Below, piece after piece: positions 61,679 to 64,000 of a DNA stretch of 64,000 nucleotides (position 1 is the stretch's first letter; the number at the start of each line of letters is the position of its first letter). The notes under the pieces are model-generated. The model did no database searches. It had not been told where the DNA came from and saw nothing but the letters and a program-made list of their open reading frames with translations. A program made the position numbers and the translations under genes. The stretch spans positions 3,472,001 through 3,536,000 of the forward strand of contig NZ_VFNC01000001.1 of assembly GCF_006715395.1 (NCBI RefSeq), in the 5' to 3' direction. The stretch is from Streptomyces sp. SLBN-31. GTDB lineage: Bacteria > Actinomycetota > Actinomycetes > Streptomycetales > Streptomycetaceae.

Positions 61679-63025
61679 GTGAGTGAGAACCAGCACGACA
61701 CCTGTGTGATCGGTGCCGGACCCGCGGGACTGGCGGTCGCCAGGGCGCTGGCCGAGCGGGACCTGCCGTACACGCACATCGAACGCCACACCGGGCCGGG
61801 TGGGCTGTGGGACATCGACAACCCGGGCAGCCCGATGTACGAGTCGGCCCACTTCATCTCCAGCAAGTCGCTGTCCGGGTTCGGTGGCTATCCGATGCCG
61901 GACCACTTCGCCGACTACCCGCCGCACCGCCAGATCCTGTCGTACCTGACGTCGTTCGCCGATGCCTACGGGCTCACGGACCGGATCGACTTCGGCACCG
62001 AGGTCCGCAGCGTGGAGAAGAATCCGGACGGCACCTGGACGGTCATCCGGGCCGACGGCCGGGCCGGCACACACCGGCAGGTCGTGGTGTGCACGGGGTC
62101 GCAGTGGCACCCCAACGTCCCCGATCTTCCCGGCCACTTCACCGGCGAGATCCGGCACACGGTCACCTACCGCAGCAGCGCGGAACTGCAGGGAAAGCGT
62201 GTGCTGGTGGTGGGCGCGGGCAATTCCGGGCTGGACATCGCCTGCGATGCGGCGCGGTCCGCCGACCACGCGGCGATCAGCATGCGCCGGGGCTACTGGT
62301 TCATTCCCAAGCACCTGTTCGGCCGGCCGGTGGACACCATCGCCGCGGGCGGCCCCCACCTTCCGATGTGGTTGCAGCAGAAGCTGTTCGGCGGCCTGCT
62401 GCGGCTGGTCAACGGTGACCCGCGCAGGCTCGGTCTGCAAAAGCCGGACCACAAGCTGTTCGAGACCCACCCGGCCATCAACTCGCTGCTGATCCACCAC
62501 CTCCAGCACGGGGACATCACCGCCCGGCCAGGCATTGCCCGCGCCGAGGGCCGGACGGTCCACTTCACCGACGGCACCAGCGACGACTTCGACCTGATCC
62601 TGCTGGCGACGGGATACGTCCACAAAGTCCCCGTCGCCCAGCGGTACTTCGGCGACGAACAGCACCCCGACCTCTACCTGTCCTCCTTCTCCCGCGACCA
62701 CGAGGGCCTGTTCGGCGTCGGCTTCGTGGAGACCAACTCCGGCGCCTACCAACTCTTCGACAGCCAGGCCCAGTTGATCGCCTCCTTCATTCAGGACTCC
62801 AGGGCCGGGCTGCCGACCGCCGAACGGTTCGCCCGCCTGGTCCGCAGCGACCGGCCGGACCTGTCCGGCGGACTGAAGTTCGTCGACTCTCCTCGCCACA
62901 TCGGCTACGTGCACAGCGACGCCTTCGTGAAGTACCTCGGCAAGGTCGCCGACGGGATGGGCTGGCGCACCGCGGGTCTGCCACCGCGGGCGACGTCCGT
63001 GCGGCAGGAGGCGGTGGCGTCATGA
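61679..63025 (+). CDS. flavin-containing monooxygenase
   Basis: GTG 61679 follows GAAGGGA. The 448-residue protein has an FAD motif (IGAGPAGLAV, 11-20), an NADPH motif (VLVVGAGNSGLDIACDAA) and LLATGYVHKVP near the C-terminal third. It is related to FMO and Baeyer-Villiger-type enzymes, with GGLWDIDNPGSPMYESAHFISSK as a typical substrate-side segment. Start and stop overlap with the next gene (ATGA). With the SDR and aldehyde dehydrogenase downstream it resembles the mymA-type operons of mycobacteria in content, but the substrate is unknown. Confidence 0.93.
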   Translation: MSENQHDTCVIGAGPAGLAVARALAERDLPYTHIERHTGPGGLWDIDNPGSPMYESAHFISSKSLSGFGGYPMPDHFADYPPHRQILSYLTSFADAYGLTDRIDFGTEVRSVEKNPDGTWTVIRADGRAGTHRQVVVCTGSQWHPNVPDLPGHFTGEIRHTVTYRSSAELQGKRVLVVGAGNSGLDIACDAARSADHAAISMRRGYWFIPKHLFGRPVDTIAAGGPHLPMWLQQKLFGGLLRLVNGDPRRLGLQKPDHKLFETHPAINSLLIHHLQHGDITARPGIARAEGRTVHFTDGTSDDFDLILLATGYVHKVPVAQRYFGDEQHPDLYLSSFSRDHEGLFGVGFVETNSGAYQLFDSQAQLIASFIQDSRAGLPTAERFARLVRSDRPDLSGGLKFVDSPRHIGYVHSDAFVKYLGKVADGMGWRTAGLPPRATSVRQEAVAS

Positions 63026-63900
63026 CGTACGACTTCCGTGACAAGGTCATCCTGGTGACCGGCGGCGCCGGTGGTATCGGCAGCGCCCTGTGCCACCGTT
63101 TCGCGGCAGGCGGGGCACGCGTCCTCGTGGTCGACATCGACGAGGTGCGGGCCGAACGGACCGCCGCCGAACTGCCCGGGAGCGGGCACACCGGGGTGGG
63201 CTGCGATCTACTGGACGGCGCCGCCGTGCAGCGGATGCTCGACGGCGTCGCCGTCACCCACGGCCGTATCGACGTCCTGGTCAACAACGTGGGCATGACC
63301 AGCGCGGAGCGCTTCGACGTGCGCAGTGTCGAGAGCATCGAGCGGGAGATCGACGTCAACCTGGTCGCCCCGCTGGTCACCACCCGGATCGCCGTGCCGT
63401 TGCTACGGGCCTCCGGCGACCCGCGCGTGGTCACCACGGTGTCGCTGGGCGGGATCTTCCCGCTCGGTGAGACCCCGATCTACACCGCGTCGAAGTTCGG
63501 ACTGCGCGGTGCCATGCTCGCCATCGGGCTCGATCTGAGGGACAAGGGCATCCAGGCGGGTTCGGTGCTGCCGTCGGCGACCGACACCCGCATGCTGCGG
63601 CAGGAGGCGGTCGACGGCGGGAACTCCATGCAGTTCCAGGACCCGCCGCAGCAACCGTCCGATGTCGTGCACGCCGTGGTGAGCCTGCTCGACAAGCCCC
63701 GCCTGGAGTCCTACGTCCGCTCCGGAGAGTCTCGACTGGTGCGGTTCGCGATGCTGGCACCGAACCTGCTGCCCAGACTCTTCCCGCTGTTCCGTAAACG
63801 AGGCGAGCGGGGCATGGCCCGCTATCTGGAGGATCTGCGTCGCAGGGGGCTGGCCCGCCAGCTCGGCGGCGGGCGATGGGAACTGGTGGAGGAAGCATGA
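63022..63900 (+). CDS. short-chain dehydrogenase/reductase
   Basis: ATG 63022 overlaps the FMO stop by 4 nt. The 292-residue protein has the cofactor motif TGGAGGIG (13-20), NNVG, the catalytic Ser in VSLGG and the YTASK active-site pair (Tyr and Lys). The C-terminal 60 residues extend beyond the core SDR fold (LFPLFRKRGERGMARYLEDLRRRGL) and are amphipathic, perhaps for membrane contact. It should oxidise or reduce an alcohol/ketone in the same pathway as the flanking FMO and aldehyde dehydrogenase. Confidence 0.94.
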   Translation: MTYDFRDKVILVTGGAGGIGSALCHRFAAGGARVLVVDIDEVRAERTAAELPGSGHTGVGCDLLDGAAVQRMLDGVAVTHGRIDVLVNNVGMTSAERFDVRSVESIEREIDVNLVAPLVTTRIAVPLLRASGDPRVVTTVSLGGIFPLGETPIYTASKFGLRGAMLAIGLDLRDKGIQAGSVLPSATDTRMLRQEAVDGGNSMQFQDPPQQPSDVVHAVVSLLDKPRLESYVRSGESRLVRFAMLAPNLLPRLFPLFRKRGERGMARYLEDLRRRGLARQLGGGRWELVEEA

Positions 63901-64000
63901 GCCGGTCGGGCGACACCCGTGTCGAGGAGACGCTCGACGTCGTCAATCCCGCGACCGGGGAACTGATCACGACCCTGCCGGCGGCGAGCGAGCATGACGT
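63897..64000 (+). CDS. aldehyde dehydrogenase-family protein, 5' end only
   Basis: ATG 63897 overlaps the SDR stop. The visible 34 residues (MSRSGDTRVEETLDVVNPATGELITTLPAASEHDV) contain the NPATGE motif that begins the aldehyde dehydrogenase fold. The catalytic Cys and Glu lie beyond the window. It is the third gene of the FMO-SDR-ALDH operon. Confidence 0.85.
   Translation, partial: MSRSGDTRVEETLDVVNPATGELITTLPAASEHD

Noticed and set aside
61496..62914. Long minus-strand extension of the SigE-family frame across the FMO gene
   Set aside because: The upper part is antisense to a clear flavin monooxygenase. Only the part below 61453 shows sigma-factor sequence.

Overview
The window is high-GC actinobacterial DNA, most likely a Streptomyces chromosome. 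The GC-rich third codon positions, frequent GTG and TTG starts behind AGGAGG-like sites, and families typical of Streptomyces all point that way. These families include a SARP regulator with an NB-ARC/TPR body, a CU044_5270-type protein, SapA, an MmyB-like XRE regulator, an ECF sigma factor with a membrane partner, and Tat-exported sugar hydrolases. No rRNA, tRNA, CRISPR array, insertion sequence or phage gene was seen. The content looks accessory or arm-like: many divergent regulator-target pairs, secreted enzymes, stress functions and several decayed genes.

Layout. 1-10.5 kb holds efflux and detoxification pairs: MFS/ArsR, Asp-nucleophile hydrolase/CGNR regulator, and MDR oxidoreductase/TetR. 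It also holds an endonuclease/exonuclease/phosphatase-fold protein, a lipoprotein and a SARP gene broken by two frameshifts. 10.5-21.2 kb has a tannase-family esterase, glycogen debranching enzyme (glgX), an anti-anti-sigma/anti-sigma-kinase pair, a GH29 fucosidase and an ECF sigma operon. 21.4-31.5 kb has a divergent NAD-dependent DNA ligase, a cupin protein, an MFS exporter and a zinc alcohol dehydrogenase divergent from an MmyB-like regulator, then a BrkB membrane protein, a GNAT-like protein, SapA and TerD.

31.6-44.4 kb carries an orphan cytochrome oxidase subunit I beside a DUF2231-Rieske fusion, a GH76 mannanase, a mercuric-reductase-like flavoprotein, a chloroperoxidase-like hydrolase, a flavodoxin-domain protein, and two adjacent decayed genes (MFS exporter and GH15 glucoamylase-like). 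44.7-50 kb has a secreted M4 protease with a P domain, a LysR regulator, an epimerase and thyA.

50.2-53 kb is a metal-homeostasis island. CbtB-CbtA cobalt transport genes sit behind a cobalamin riboswitch. Divergent from them is a TMEM165/GDT1 manganese exporter behind a yybP-ykoY riboswitch. A phosphatase-like protein lacking the catalytic RHG motif is convergent with cbtA. 53.1-56.1 kb is a compact minus-strand operon (DUF2231 membrane protein, a four-helix membrane protein, GTP cyclohydrolase I, ArsC/Spx-like protein) divergent from a SufR-like cysteine-containing regulator. 56.1-64 kb has a P-loop kinase-like protein, a MazF-type toxin-antitoxin pair, a GT2-GtrA fusion with a PIG-V-like mannosyltransferase, a SigE-family sigma operon, and an FMO-SDR-aldehyde dehydrogenase operon that runs off the right edge.

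The most interesting signals are the back-to-back cobalamin and manganese riboswitches, the duplicated inverted half-sites between the hydrolase and CGNR genes, the SufR-like/FolE/ArsC/DUF2231 module, and a series of perfect palindromes next to regulators and hydrolases.
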